NCBI RefSeq assembly: GCF_004168585.1
Contig: NZ_PGVH01000047.1
Location: 99,568 to 163,567 of the forward strand
Reading direction: 5' to 3'
From: Shewanella sp. OPT22
GTDB lineage: Bacteria > Pseudomonadota > Gammaproteobacteria > Enterobacterales > Shewanellaceae
DNA: 64,000 nucleotides
Shown here: positions 54,616 through 63,833 of the stretch, piece by piece
How positions within the stretch are numbered: the stretch's first letter is position 1
Layout: every line of letters begins with the position of its first letter
Notes under the pieces: generated by a model
Databases searched by the model: none
What the model saw: the letters and a program-made list of their open reading frames with translations, nothing else
Told to the model about the DNA's origin: nothing
Program-made: the position numbers and the translations under genes

Positions 54616-54640
54616 AAGGCTCCTTTTGGAGCCTTTTTCA
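54616..54640 (+). terminator. intrinsic terminator after the DUF4426 gene
   Basis: AAGGCTCC-TTTT-GGAGCCTT then a T-run. Confidence 0.85.
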
Positions 54641-54701
54641 TTTTGACTTTCAAACTCCCACCAGTATGATTGCAGCCATCAAATATTGGGAGTTGTTTTC
54701 T

Positions 54702-55301
54702 ATGTCTAAAATTGTTCTTGCAAGTGGAAACAAAGGTAAACTGGCTGAGTTTAGTCAGCTGTTTTCAGAGTTTGGAATTGAAGTTTTACCTCAAAGTGAA
54801 TTTAATGTCCCAGATGTGCCAGAGACGGGAACCACATTTGTTGAAAACGCCATCATTAAAGCAAGACATGCCGCAGAGATTACTGAACACCCAACCATTT
54901 CAGATGATTCCGGAATCGAAGTAGACTTTCTTGATGGTCAGCCTGGTATTTATTCTGCAAGATACTCTGGAGAAGGTGCAACTGCTGAGTCAAATAATCA
55001 AAAACTGATAGAAGCGCTTGCGACCACAGCAAATAGAACCGCTCGATTTCAGTGTGTATTAGTTTATATGCGACATGCTAAAGATCCTACTCCAATAATT
55101 GCTCAAGCTTCTTGGGAAGGGGAAATTGCAACTCAAAAGCAGGGTGAGCATGGACATGGATACGACCCGCTATTTATTCCTGTAGGGATGAATGATACAG
55201 CGGCAGAAATGACAGCTGATGAAAAAAATGCTGTTAGCCACCGAGGTAAAGCTTTAGTGAAACTTATCAGCTCACTTAAAGAGCAAGGGATCATTAAGTA
55301 A
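54702..55301 (+). CDS. rdgB: dITP/XTP pyrophosphatase RdgB
   Basis: 199 aa from ATG 54702 (MSKIVLASGNKGKLAEFSQL), with GGGAG 9 nt upstream; longer frames are not needed. It hydrolyses non-canonical purine NTPs (dITP, XTP) to keep them out of DNA. Motifs: SDDSGIEVDFLDGQPGIYSA then RYSGEGA, GHGYDPLFIPVG, and NAVSHRGKAL. Followed by hemW with a 3-bp gap. Confidence 0.96.
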   Translation: MSKIVLASGNKGKLAEFSQLFSEFGIEVLPQSEFNVPDVPETGTTFVENAIIKARHAAEITEHPTISDDSGIEVDFLDGQPGIYSARYSGEGATAESNNQKLIEALATTANRTARFQCVLVYMRHAKDPTPIIAQASWEGEIATQKQGEHGHGYDPLFIPVGMNDTAAEMTADEKNAVSHRGKALVKLISSLKEQGIIK

Positions 55302-55304
55302 CTT

Positions 55305-56444
55305 ATGTTAAAGCTACCACCTTTAAGTTTATATATTCACATTCCCTGGTGTGTTGAAAAGTGTCCCTATTGTGATTTTAATTCGCATGGACAAAAAGGG
55401 CCCTTACCTGAATCAGATTATGTTGAAGCGCTTTTAAAAGACTTACAACAAGATTTAAAGTACGTTCAAAACAGGAAACTTTACAGTATATTCATTGGTG
55501 GCGGTACGCCGTCGTTGTTTTCTGGTGATGCAATCAAAACACTGCTGAATGGTGTTGAATCACTTATTCCGTTTGAATCAGACATAGAAATCACAATGGA
55601 GGCGAACCCAGGTACATTGGAGCATGATAGCTTTAAAGCATATCAGCAAGCTGGGGTTAACCGCCTTTCTATAGGTATTCAAAGTTTCTCAAAGCAAAAA
55701 TTAAACTTGCTTGGCCGAATCCATAATGATGATGAAGCTGAATTTGCTGCTAGGAATGCTCGTGAGGCTGGTTACCACAGCTTTAACTTAGATTTAATGC
55801 ATGGTTTGCCCAATCAAAGTTTTGATGAAGCGATGTTTGATATCGAAAAAGCTGCAAGCTTACGCCCGCCGCATTTATCTTGGTATCAGCTCACAATTGA
55901 GCAAAATACGTTGTTTCATTCGAAACCACCACAGTTACCTAATGACGAAGCGTTGTGGAAAATATACGAGCAAGGGCAGAAGAAGCTCGCTGAGTTAGGT
56001 TATGAGCAATATGAAATTTCAGCTTATGCGCAACCGGGTTTTCAATGTCGACATAATTTGAATTATTGGCAGTTTGGTGATTACTTAGGTATTGGCTGTG
56101 GTGCTCACGGAAAAATTACTATGGTTGCTGAGAATAGATTGCTGCGCACCGTAAAAATTAAGCATCCTAAAGGTTATTTAGCGGCTGAAAACTTCACTTC
56201 TGATACCACTGAAATTGAAGCTGATGAGCTTGCCGTAGAGTACTTAATGAATCGATTTAGGTTAATTTCACCGATTCCTAAGAGTGAATTTGAAGAGCGA
56301 ACAGGGTTATCTCATACCGTTTTAGCTGAGGGAATGAAAAAAGGAATATCAAAAGCACTCATAATTGAAGATCAAAACCATTGGACGTTAACGCCAAGGG
56401 GACAAATGTTTGTAAATGAATTGCTTGGTCAGTTTCTAGAATAG
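55305..56444 (+). CDS. hemW: heme chaperone HemW (radical SAM)
   Basis: 379 aa. Radical SAM cluster C16-xxx-C20-xx-C23 in PWCVEKCPYCDFNSHG, FIGGGTPSLFSG, EITMEANPGTLE and GVNRLSIGIQSFSKQKLNLL. The C-terminal HemN-like domain includes AQPGFQCRHNLNYWQFGDYL. It binds heme and a 4Fe-4S cluster and delivers heme to respiratory enzymes; formerly annotated as oxygen-independent coproporphyrinogen oxidase-like. Standard partner of rdgB. Confidence 0.95.
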   Translation: MLKLPPLSLYIHIPWCVEKCPYCDFNSHGQKGPLPESDYVEALLKDLQQDLKYVQNRKLYSIFIGGGTPSLFSGDAIKTLLNGVESLIPFESDIEITMEANPGTLEHDSFKAYQQAGVNRLSIGIQSFSKQKLNLLGRIHNDDEAEFAARNAREAGYHSFNLDLMHGLPNQSFDEAMFDIEKAASLRPPHLSWYQLTIEQNTLFHSKPPQLPNDEALWKIYEQGQKKLAELGYEQYEISAYAQPGFQCRHNLNYWQFGDYLGIGCGAHGKITMVAENRLLRTVKIKHPKGYLAAENFTSDTTEIEADELAVEYLMNRFRLISPIPKSEFEERTGLSHTVLAEGMKKGISKALIIEDQNHWTLTPRGQMFVNELLGQFLE

Positions 56445-56511
56445 AATTTTTATTTTTAACAATCAGTTAGCTATACTAAACCCATAAAAGGATTTATGGG
56501 TGTAAGTCAGG

Positions 56512-58353
56512 ATGACAATACCACAGTTTGATGTACTCTTTGTTGGTGCAGGCGTCGCCTCAATGGCAACTGCAATCCGGTTACTGCAATTCACTAACAA
56601 ACCTCTATCCATTGCTATCGTAGAAAAAGACGTATCACTTAGATACGGCGGGTTAGCCTATGCCGCTAAAGGCAACAGTTGGACTCACATCTTTAATATT
56701 CAAGCAGGAAGAATGTCTATTTTTAGGGAAGATGTCGAAGACTTCCTTGCTTGGGCGAATAAAGAAGCCGATAGAAGTCATTGGCCACAGAAATGGAAAA
56801 ATATGATATTTCATGTCAGTGGCCCAGCACCTAGAAGAATATATGCTGATTATATAAAAGATCGCTTCCAGCACGCATTATCTGAATCGATAAGTGGCTG
56901 TAGTGTATCGATGTATAGTGCAGAAGTGACTAAAATAGAGAGAAAAGAAGAGCAATTTGAAGTCGAGCTGAATTCCAGCCAACTTGATGGGAATACGCCA
57001 AATAAAGTTTTTACGAAGCGGGCGATCGTGGGTACAGGTAATTTGTTATCACACTTTCCTTTCACGAAAGACATCGAAGACCACCCTAGATTTATTCGTC
57101 GACAGTACATGCCAGAAGGGTTTGATGCAATTAAGCAAATTCCTCAAAATGCTGAGGTAGCCATCATTGGCTCAAGCTTGTCTGCGTATGATTCAATAAT
57201 TTCATTACGAGAAGACTTGGGGCATAAAGGCAAGATCACGCTGTTCTCTCGAACAGGGCTAACACCACTTAAATACCCTGAAGATCATCTTCATCAAGTC
57301 ATTGACGTCAGGAAACCTCCCTTTATTGATGAACCATATCAAGGAAGAGAGCAACTCGTTAAAGACATCATTAAAGAGTGGCAGTACCTCAACAATACGA
57401 TAAAACAGCAAGTGCCTAATATTAATGTAAGCGTTATTCCTGAAAGAATCACTAAAGCTTGGGAAGCTTATTTTGCTGAACTCGTGAATAAAGTACCCGC
57501 AAAGGACTCAGAGTATTTATTGAATAAATATAATTCAGTGATTGCAACGATGAGAGTCGCTGCTATGCCGTTGGCAACCAATTTTGTAGAGCCACTTGAA
57601 AAACACAATATTGAATTAATAGAAGCTGAAATCCTTACAACAAAACCTAAAGGCAACGAAAATATTGAAATCACCTATTTAAATAAAAGCTTAAATAAAC
57701 AACAGACGGTTTGTTTTGGCGCTGTAATTTCAAACTTAAATCGTGAAATCAATTATCAACATATCGAGCAACCTCTTTGGCGTAACCTCATTGACGTTCA
57801 AGGATATGCAACCCCACATAAGCAAACAAATCGTGGAATTGAAGTGTCGGAGTTTGGTGAGTTCATCAATAACGATAACCAAATCACTAAAGACTTATAT
57901 GCAGTCGGCATTCCTAGAGAAGGGAATGAGATAGCTCGAAATGGAAGGCAAGGCGCTTTTGCTTATAATGTTGCGACAATCAAAAATCATTCAATCTCAG
58001 TTGCCATTAAAGTGTTAGCTGACATCAATAAATTGGATCTTGAGCTTGATTATTCGCTGTCCCAAGAGCGATTATTATTATTAGAGCAAGCAGTAGGTGT
58101 AAGAATTCACTGGCTTTCGTTAAGAAAGAGAGAAGAAAAGCGAAACGTTTTACCGACGGTACTCGAAACCGTTGAGTTCTTAGCTGAAGCTCTGAAAGAA
58201 GATAGTTTACCGTTGAATGAGGCAAGGAACTTGGCTTTAACTTTAGTTGAAAAGTTAGCGCTTCAAAAAATGACCGATGTTTCAGTGACTCCCAAGCAAT
58301 TAAGAGAAAACCTTGGTTTGAATAAGAGAAGAACTAGAAAGAAAGCATCCTGA
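56512..58353 (+). CDS. FAD/NAD(P)-binding oxidoreductase-like protein (PF13454 type)
   Basis: 613 aa. Two Rossmann motifs: FDVLFVGAGVASMATAIRLL at the N-terminus for FAD and AEVAIIGSSLSAYDSIISLR near residue 220 for NAD(P). The long N-terminal part with GLAYAAKGNSWTHIFNIQAG and PRRIYADYIKDRF fits the large FAD-NAD(P)-binding (PF13454-like) family. The C-terminal ~150 residues are helical and basic (NKRRTRKKAS). Substrate unknown. It stands 67 bp after hemW and is the last chromosomal gene before the integron array. Confidence 0.8.
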   Translation: MTIPQFDVLFVGAGVASMATAIRLLQFTNKPLSIAIVEKDVSLRYGGLAYAAKGNSWTHIFNIQAGRMSIFREDVEDFLAWANKEADRSHWPQKWKNMIFHVSGPAPRRIYADYIKDRFQHALSESISGCSVSMYSAEVTKIERKEEQFEVELNSSQLDGNTPNKVFTKRAIVGTGNLLSHFPFTKDIEDHPRFIRRQYMPEGFDAIKQIPQNAEVAIIGSSLSAYDSIISLREDLGHKGKITLFSRTGLTPLKYPEDHLHQVIDVRKPPFIDEPYQGREQLVKDIIKEWQYLNNTIKQQVPNINVSVIPERITKAWEAYFAELVNKVPAKDSEYLLNKYNSVIATMRVAAMPLATNFVEPLEKHNIELIEAEILTTKPKGNENIEITYLNKSLNKQQTVCFGAVISNLNREINYQHIEQPLWRNLIDVQGYATPHKQTNRGIEVSEFGEFINNDNQITKDLYAVGIPREGNEIARNGRQGAFAYNVATIKNHSISVAIKVLADINKLDLELDYSLSQERLLLLEQAVGVRIHWLSLRKREEKRNVLPTVLETVEFLAEALKEDSLPLNEARNLALTLVEKLALQKMTDVSVTPKQLRENLGLNKRRTRKKAS

Positions 58354-58831
58354 TATTAATCGTTTTGCTTCATCAGAAATGGGGGAACGCGACGAAGAGG
58401 GGGCGATGCACAGTATTCCTTTCGAAGCGATATTCAATGCAGTGTTTGTTTTTTATGTGGTTATGGCATTGACGTAGGATCACAGTGTTATCAAAATAAA
58501 AAAGCGAACCAAACTGGTTCGCTTTAATCGTTTGCAACAAACTTAATTACAGTAATTGATGAGGGTGTGTAATTAAGTTGTTTAGCTAAACTAATTACCT
58601 TGAAATTGATTGGTGTTGAGAGCTAGTGCTTGCAAGTAAATCTGCTTGGCACTCTCTTCGCCAGTAAGTACTGTTGCTGGATATTAAAGTTTGAAGCTCA
58701 TTTCTGGACAAAAATGAGACAGGATTGTAAATTTATTCGAATAATTTTGTATTATAAAATCTAATCCAAATTGTCTAACTACGCCCGTATCAAGCGGCAC
58801 CGAAGGCGGCCATCTTAGATGCGCATGTTAA
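58354..58831. other. non-coding spacer before the IS110 remnant
   Basis: No gene recognised; contains the minus-strand terminator hairpin at 58501-58525 and AT-rich sequence. Confidence 0.4.
58490..58525 (-). terminator. terminator at the distal end of the cassette array
   Basis: AAAGCGAACC-AAACT-GGTTCGCTTT followed on the minus strand by TTTTATTTTG; it would stop transcripts leaving the array. Confidence 0.75.
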
Positions 58832-59362
<531 letters not shown>

Positions 59363-59381
59363 CACACATCCTTGCTTGAGC

Positions 59382-59436
59382 AACTAACGCCCAATTCAGC
59401 TGCGCCGTAGGCGTCAGCTGGAATTTCTTGTTATGA
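59382..59436 (-). repeat. integron attC site 1 (short class)
   Basis: ~55-bp imperfect palindrome: on the minus strand CATAACAAGAAATTCCAGCT then GACGCCTACGGCGCAGCTGA and ATTGGGCGTTAGTT. The core AATTCCAGCTG / CAGCTGAATT pairs; it ends in the G-TTAGTT exchange point. Confidence 0.85.
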
Positions 59437-59895
59437 TGGCGGTTGCCAATTTACGTATTTAGTATATGTACTTTGTTTAAGTGATGTTATATCACCTAGG
59501 TTGATTTTGTGTCCATGAACAAATGAATACTCAATACTTGTGTCAATGTATTTTATGCTAACTTTCAGTGTAACCTCGCTTGATTCTCTTTGAACAAAAT
59601 AAGTACTCCCAAGGTTTCCGTTATCATTAAAATCAAAAGTTAGAGGAGCAGAGAATAGCAATTTATTTTTATTGTATCCGCTTAACAAAACTTCTACTGC
59701 AGTGTACTTCTTTTCAAACATTTTAGGGAATGAAAGCATTACTATTTCAGGTTTTTCGGCTTTAGCATTAGTTAAAATTTTAAAAAAACCTAATTGTTCC
59801 AATTTGCTATTTTCGAAGCTGTGCTCTGTAAGAGCTTCGACTGAAGAGAAAGAAGCAAAAGATAAAAGATAAAGAATAAAAGCTAAATATTTCAC
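59431..59895 (-). CDS. cassette gene: exported protein of unknown function
   Basis: 154 aa. GTG start with AGGAAAGG just upstream. Signal peptide MKYLAFILYLLSFASFSSVE. Mature part is beta-rich (AVEVLLSGYNKNKLLFSAPL, SSEVTLKVSIKYIDTSIEYS). The stop lies in attC 1. Likely periplasmic; family not recognised. Confidence 0.65.
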   Translation of the reverse strand: MKYLAFILYLLSFASFSSVEALTEHSFENSKLEQLGFFKILTNAKAEKPEIVMLSFPKMFEKKYTAVEVLLSGYNKNKLLFSAPLTFDFNDNGNLGSTYFVQRESSEVTLKVSIKYIDTSIEYSFVHGHKINLGDITSLKQSTYTKYVNWQPPS

Positions 59896-59912
59896 TGACC
59901 TTTCCTAGCCAT

Positions 59913-60010
59913 CATAACGCCCCACTAAGAGGCTAAAAATTGTTGGCTAAAATAGTGAGCGCAGCGAACCTAGCCAACTGTTTTTAGTCCTTTTGAGTGC
60001 CTTGTTAGGG
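59913..60010 (-). repeat. integron attC site 2 (long class)
   Basis: ~98 bp. Minus strand begins CCCTAACAAGGCACTCAAAA then GGACTAAAAACAGTTGGCTA, has a loop with GCTGCGCTC, and ends TAGCCAACAATTTTTAGCCT then CTTAGTGGGGCGTTATGAT. Used here as the reference for the decayed sites at 12.1 and 13.0 kb. Confidence 0.85.
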
Positions 60011-60014
60011 CTAT

Positions 60015-60474
60015 TTACACCGAACTGTAACTAGCAATTATTTTGTTAAAACCAGCTACTGAATCTACTGCATGTTCAGCTAAAAACTGTCCAGATATAT
60101 GACTAATTTTACTTCCAGACTGCACTCGGAAGTAGCTATTGATATATTTTATTTTATGCCTGAATAATGTTCTTATGATGAATTCCAGCTTTAGACCTTC
60201 TATTTCTGATTCTTGATGAATCGTTTTTTCGGCATTCCTAGTTGGCTCAGAAAGCATTTTGAAACCAAAAGGCAATTCTTTAATGAAATATTTTAATGAG
60301 CGCTCTATATAGTTTTCTATAGAAGGTGCTTGTTCTGAATTATAAATATCAATCGTATAGTAACCCTTAATTAGGGCATTCTATCGTTATTGCCCTGATA
60401 AGATCATCATTATCATCGTCGACAACTTCCCAAGATTCAGGAAACTCAAAACATACTCCATTATGTTGATACAT
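60015..60474 (-). pseudogene. cassette gene with a one-base frameshift, DcrB/PsbP-like (DUF1795-type) protein
   Basis: Reading from ATG 60474 (AGGA upstream) gives a start MYQHNGVCFEFPESWEVVDD, then a stop near 60370 at CCTAATTAAGGG. Removing one T restores a single frame that continues GYYTIDIYNSEQAPSIENYI and the longer downstream frame ending AGFNKIIASYSSV at 60015. The rebuilt product is ~155 aa with the F-E-F-P-x-x-W opening and mixed strands typical of DcrB/PsbP-like folds. Either a true inactivating indel or a sequencing error at a short repeat. Confidence 0.7.
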
Positions 60475-60491
60475 ACTCAAAATCCTAGATA

Positions 60492-60554
60492 GCCCTAACG
60501 CTTGCAATAACATGCGCCTACGCAGTAGGCGTCATGTTGATTGCCTTGTTAGGC
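60492..60554 (-). repeat. integron attC site 3 (short class)
   Basis: ~63 bp. Minus strand GCCTAACAAGGCAATCAACA then TGACGCCTACTGCGTAGGCG and CATGTTATTGCAAGCGTTAG. Confidence 0.85.
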
Positions 60555-61001
60555 ATTTTGTTCAGAGGTTTCTTTTATATGAAAACCTAAACGCCAAATA
60601 TATACTAAAAGCAACACTGAAGTGAATGCCATATCCCAGTAATCAGTTTCTTCTAATGTGCGGCCTAAAAAGATTGTACTTATAAAGGCAAAAGCAAACG
60701 AAAGCGGCAACACAACTACTGCGAAACGTAATATTAATACCCAGCCAAGAGAAAAATATTTTGAAAGGAAATTTGTGCCATTATCTCCACCGTTTAATTG
60801 ATAAAGATAAATTAGCCCACCTACAGTTAATGCACTAAGAAGAGCTGACATAATTAAATCTACTTGATTTGTTTCACCAAGAGTCAGAGTTGACAATCCC
60901 GTTGTGATTACATAGGTAATTAAGTATTTTAAGTTCTCTTTCTCTGATAATTTTCCTTTAGTTAAATCTTCTTTTAATTGCTTAATATTCCAAAAATACA
61001 T
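60549..61001 (-). CDS. cassette gene: integral membrane protein
   Basis: 150 aa with four TM helices (e.g. YLITYVITTGLSTLTLG, IMSALLSALTVGGLIYL, LILRFAVVVLPLSFAFAF) after a charged N-terminal helix (NIKQLKEDLTKGKLSEKENL). AGGGAG precedes the ATG. The stop TAA lies inside attC 3. Family not recognised. Confidence 0.7.
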   Translation of the reverse strand: MYFWNIKQLKEDLTKGKLSEKENLKYLITYVITTGLSTLTLGETNQVDLIMSALLSALTVGGLIYLYQLNGGDNGTNFLSKYFSLGWVLILRFAVVVLPLSFAFAFISTIFLGRTLEETDYWDMAFTSVLLLVYIWRLGFHIKETSEQNA

Positions 61002-61033
61002 CTTTACTCCCTTTTTGGATAGTTATGATTAAT

Positions 61034-61131
61034 GCCTAACGCCCGCCTAACGGGCAAATACTGGCTGGCTATAATCCGGAGCGCAGCGTAGGAGCCAACC
61101 AGTATTTGTCCTGTTGAAGCGCTTGTTAGTT
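61034..61131 (-). repeat. integron attC site 4 (long class)
   Basis: ~98 bp. Minus strand AACTAACAAGCGCTTCAACA then GGACAAATACTGGTTGGCTC, loop with GCTGCGCTCC, and CCAGTATTTGCCCGTTAGGC ending GGGCGTTAGGC. Reference for the decayed site at 15.3 kb. Confidence 0.88.
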
Positions 61132-61133
61132 TG

Positions 61134-61496
61134 TTACTTATAAATGAGAGTGTTACCACAATGGTGACAAGGTAATTTACCTGTTTTTATAACATCTATT
61201 AATTCACCAAACGACTCATACCACATAGAAGTAGATTTAACTAACTTCTCATACCGACCATTAGTTGGCAAGATAAGAATCCGTTTATTGCATAAAGTAC
61301 ACTTTTGAAAAAATGCTAAAGGAATGATCAAAAGAGCAAATGGAACTAGTGCCAAAATACTCAAGATTGTGTACTTAAAAAATTCAAAATTGCTAGTTAC
61401 AACCCCTAAAGGCAAAGCGACAATAATTGATACGTACATTAAAATCCTAAGAATTATTATCATTACTAAGGTTGATTCAATAACAAGACGGTTCAA
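61134..61496 (-). CDS. cassette gene: two-TM protein with zinc-ribbon-like CxxC pairs
   Basis: 120 aa. TTG start with AGGTG 5 nt upstream. Two adjacent TM helices (LVMIIILRILMYVSIIVALP and YTILSILALVPFALLIIPLA), then a cytoplasmic part with CTLC (near residue 66) and CHHC (near residue 109), a likely zinc ribbon split by ~40 residues. Family not recognised. The start lies within ~15 bp of the upstream attC boundary. Confidence 0.65.
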   Translation of the reverse strand: MNRLVIESTLVMIIILRILMYVSIIVALPLGVVTSNFEFFKYTILSILALVPFALLIIPLAFFQKCTLCNKRILILPTNGRYEKLVKSTSMWYESFGELIDVIKTGKLPCHHCGNTLIYK

Positions 61497-61508
61497 TTTA
61501 TCACCTAC

Positions 61509-61564
61509 AAACTAACGCCAATTTCAGGTGCGCCGTAGGCGTCACCTGGAAATTCTTGTTATAT
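61509..61564 (-). repeat. integron attC site 5 (short class)
   Basis: ~56 bp. Minus strand ATAACAAGAATTTCCAGGTG then ACGCCTACGGCGCACCTGAA and ATTGGCGTTAGTT. Confidence 0.85.
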
Positions 61565-61580
61565 AACAATTGCACAACAG

Positions 61581-61919
61581 TTAGGGTTGATAATCTTGAA
61601 ACTCCCAATGCATGTATTTTGATAATTTAGATGAAATTTCTTCCCAATTATTCCCCTGACATTTAGATAGCAAATCATCGACTTCAGAAAGTACCTGAGG
61701 AAATGAATATTCATCTAACAAAATAGTATGATCAATGGATTCGGTTAACTCAATATTATTATACGTTGCAATACGCACTAGAAAGTTATCACCACCAACA
61801 GAATTACTTAACCCAATTGTGAAATTCATCCAAAAAGTAACATCGAAATTATCATCAAACTCATGCGATTCAATGGGATCATAGTCTACGCAATCGTAGC
61901 TTTTAATCTCAGGTTTCAA
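61581..61919 (-). CDS. cassette gene: Imm8-like immunity protein
   Basis: 112 aa. TTG start with AAGGTAG 5 nt upstream. Acidic protein with FDDNFDVTFWMNFTIGLSNS early and the ending CQGNNWEEISSKLSKYMHWE then FQDYQP, which I associate with the Imm8 (PF15586-type) immunity family that protects against polymorphic toxins. No cognate toxin lies next to it, so it would be an orphan immunity gene, a common integron cargo. Assignment is from remembered motif, moderate certainty. Confidence 0.6.
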   Translation of the reverse strand: MKPEIKSYDCVDYDPIESHEFDDNFDVTFWMNFTIGLSNSVGGDNFLVRIATYNNIELTESIDHTILLDEYSFPQVLSEVDDLLSKCQGNNWEEISSKLSKYMHWEFQDYQP

Positions 61920-61935
61920 CTGAACTACCTTTGTT

Positions 61936-61990
61936 ATATAACGCCCAATTCAGTTGCGCCGTAGGCGTCAGCTGGAATTTCTTGTTAGCT
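61936..61990 (-). repeat. integron attC site 6 (short class)
   Basis: ~55 bp, nearly identical to attC 1: minus strand AGCTAACAAGAAATTCCAGC then TGACGCCTACGGCGCAACTG and AATTGGGCGTTATAT. Confidence 0.88.
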
Positions 61991-61995
61991 CTCGC

Positions 61996-62625
61996 TTACC
62001 TCTGGGTGGATATTGCTAAAACACCACCAGCACCGACAAACATAGTACCAAACACTTTTCCTAGAGCACTACCTGATACGTATTGTTTTGAACCTGCTTT
62101 TAATTTTTGACTCAAAAGAGAATACGAAAGTAAGCATAAGAAAGAGCACATCATAAGAGTGGCTACCAATATTAAGAATTGCGGTAATAAAGGTTCTGAA
62201 ACCACAATAAACTGCGGGAAAAGTGCAGAAGTAAATATGACTGCTTTTGGATTTGTTAATGAGATTAAAAGCCCTTGTGAATAGAGGCTCCAAGCACTAA
62301 ATTTAGTTTTACATGTGCTGCTTATTGTACTTAGCTGCACGCCACTACGCCAAATCTTGACTCCCAGATACAAAAGATAGAGTACTCCGACTATTTTTAT
62401 GACGGTAAAAGCTGTAGATGAAACCATTACCAGTGCACTTAAACCTAAAATTGAACAAGCCGACATAATAAAAAGGCCTGTAATATTTCCTGCTGCCGTA
62501 ATAAGCGATCGCAATGAACCAAATTGAAGGCTATGCGTTGACACTAACAATATTGCAGGCCCTGGAATTGCAGCAGCAACAAAAGAGATTGAACAAAATG
62601 CGAGCCAATTTTCAAAGTGCATCAT
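61996..62625 (-). CDS. cassette gene: LysE/RhtB family amino-acid exporter
   Basis: 209 aa, six TM helices. Opens with FENWLAFCSISFVAAAIPGP, the P-GP motif of LysE-type translocators, followed by GSLRSLITAAGNITGLFIM and LYLLYLGVKIWRSG, and SLTNPKAVIFTSALFPQFI in the second half. Exports an amino acid or related solute; substrate unknown. AAGGA precedes the ATG; an IS3 element is inserted ~20 bp upstream between gene and cassette boundary, which may change its expression. Confidence 0.9.
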   Translation of the reverse strand: MMHFENWLAFCSISFVAAAIPGPAILLVSTHSLQFGSLRSLITAAGNITGLFIMSACSILGLSALVMVSSTAFTVIKIVGVLYLLYLGVKIWRSGVQLSTISSTCKTKFSAWSLYSQGLLISLTNPKAVIFTSALFPQFIVVSEPLLPQFLILVATLMMCSFLCLLSYSLLSQKLKAGSKQYVSGSALGKVFGTMFVGAGGVLAISTQR

Positions 62626-62670
62626 AAATCCTTGTAGAGAGTGGTGTTACCCATAAAAAGTAGACACTTG

Positions 62671-63516
62671 TTATACGCAAATGCGCTCGTATTCTGCTGG
62701 GCTAACATAGCCTAATGCTGAATGCCTACGTAACCGGTTATAAAAAATCTCAATGTATTCGAATATACCTGATTTAGCTTCCTCAATCGAGTGGTATTGC
62801 TCTGCGTAAATAAGCTCTACTTTCAATCGACTATAGAAAGATTCCATCACTGCATTATCCCAACAATTGCCTTTACGGCTCATACTCACAACGCCACCTT
62901 TACTGCGAATGACATCTTGATACTTTAATGCTCGGTATTGAACACCTCTATCAGAATGTATAATTAATCCTGGGCCAATCTCTCGACGAGAAAAAGCCAT
63001 GTTCAGTGCATCGGTGTTGAGTTGCTCTGTCATGGTTAAATCTAACGACCAACCAATAATACTGCGAGAGAATAAATCCATGGCTGTAGCGAGGTACAAC
63101 CATTTATCTTGTACCCAAATATACGTAATATCGGTTACCCATTTTTGATTAGGCTTATCCACTGCGAACTGACGTTTTAGTATATTACTGGCTACGTTTA
63201 TCATTGCAGGGCTATGACGGCTATATTTAAATGCTTTACCATTGCGGGCACGTAACCCTTCACGTTTCATGATATTAGCTATGTAATTTTTGGAGCAACT
63301 TATGCCTAGAGCTGTAAGCTCTTTAGCTATACGTGGTGCGCCATAGCGAGCTTTAAATGTAGCATACACATCCAGCACGTTGGCGGTTATCAACTTACGC
63401 CTGAGTGTCCATCGGCTACTGGGACACTGTAACCAGCGATAGAAGCCAGAGCGTGAAACGTTCAACGCACGACACATCAATACCACAGTAAATCGTTGTT
63501 TGAACTCATTAATCAA
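62671..63516 (-). CDS. IS3-family transposase OrfB (DDE integrase core)
   Basis: 281 aa. HTH_21 region (CRALNVSRSGFYRWLQCPSS) then rve-type DDE core: D in WVTDITYIWVQDKWLYLATA, D in GLIIHSDRGVQYRALKYQ, and E in GNCWDNAVMESFYSRLK with the usual 35-residue spacing, ending RRHSALGYVSPAEYERICV. It is made as an OrfAB fusion by -1 frameshift at A6G (63558-63564); the orfB frame is open back to that site. Intact, likely functional. Confidence 0.95.
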   Translation of the reverse strand: MINEFKQRFTVVLMCRALNVSRSGFYRWLQCPSSRWTLRRKLITANVLDVYATFKARYGAPRIAKELTALGISCSKNYIANIMKREGLRARNGKAFKYSRHSPAMINVASNILKRQFAVDKPNQKWVTDITYIWVQDKWLYLATAMDLFSRSIIGWSLDLTMTEQLNTDALNMAFSRREIGPGLIIHSDRGVQYRALKYQDVIRSKGGVVSMSRKGNCWDNAVMESFYSRLKVELIYAEQYHSIEEAKSGIFEYIEIFYNRLRRHSALGYVSPAEYERICV

Positions 63517-63524
63517 TGCGTACT

Positions 63525-63833
63525 TTACTCTTGGTGCTTCGCAAAGTACGCAGTAGCCTTTTTTAGAAACTCGTTCTCTTCTTCTAAATCATGTAATTTT
63601 CGCTTTAATCGGCGCACTTCTTCGGTTTCTTTTCTAGAATAATCTACACCATTCAGGGAGTTAAATTGTTTATCAGATAGGCGGTTAAACTGACGACGCC
63701 AGTTATAGATTTGTTGTGCGCTAATACCGAGCTCTCGACCTACAGAAGCTGCAGTATTACCTTTTTGCTCTGCTCTATGTACAGCTTCTCTACGAAACTC
63801 TTCAGTATAAGCTTGGGTTTGTTTCTTCGTCAC
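63525..63833 (-). CDS. IS3-family transposase OrfA
   Basis: 102 aa. HTH domain AYTEEFRREAVHRAEQKGNT then LGISAQQIYNWRRQFNRL, followed by a leucine-zipper-like segment (EEVRRLKRKLHDLEEENEFL) for multimerisation. Ends just upstream of orfB; the AAAAAAG slippery heptamer in its last codons allows fusion. Confidence 0.93.
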   Translation of the reverse strand: MTKKQTQAYTEEFRREAVHRAEQKGNTAASVGRELGISAQQIYNWRRQFNRLSDKQFNSLNGVDYSRKETEEVRRLKRKLHDLEEENEFLKKATAYFAKHQE

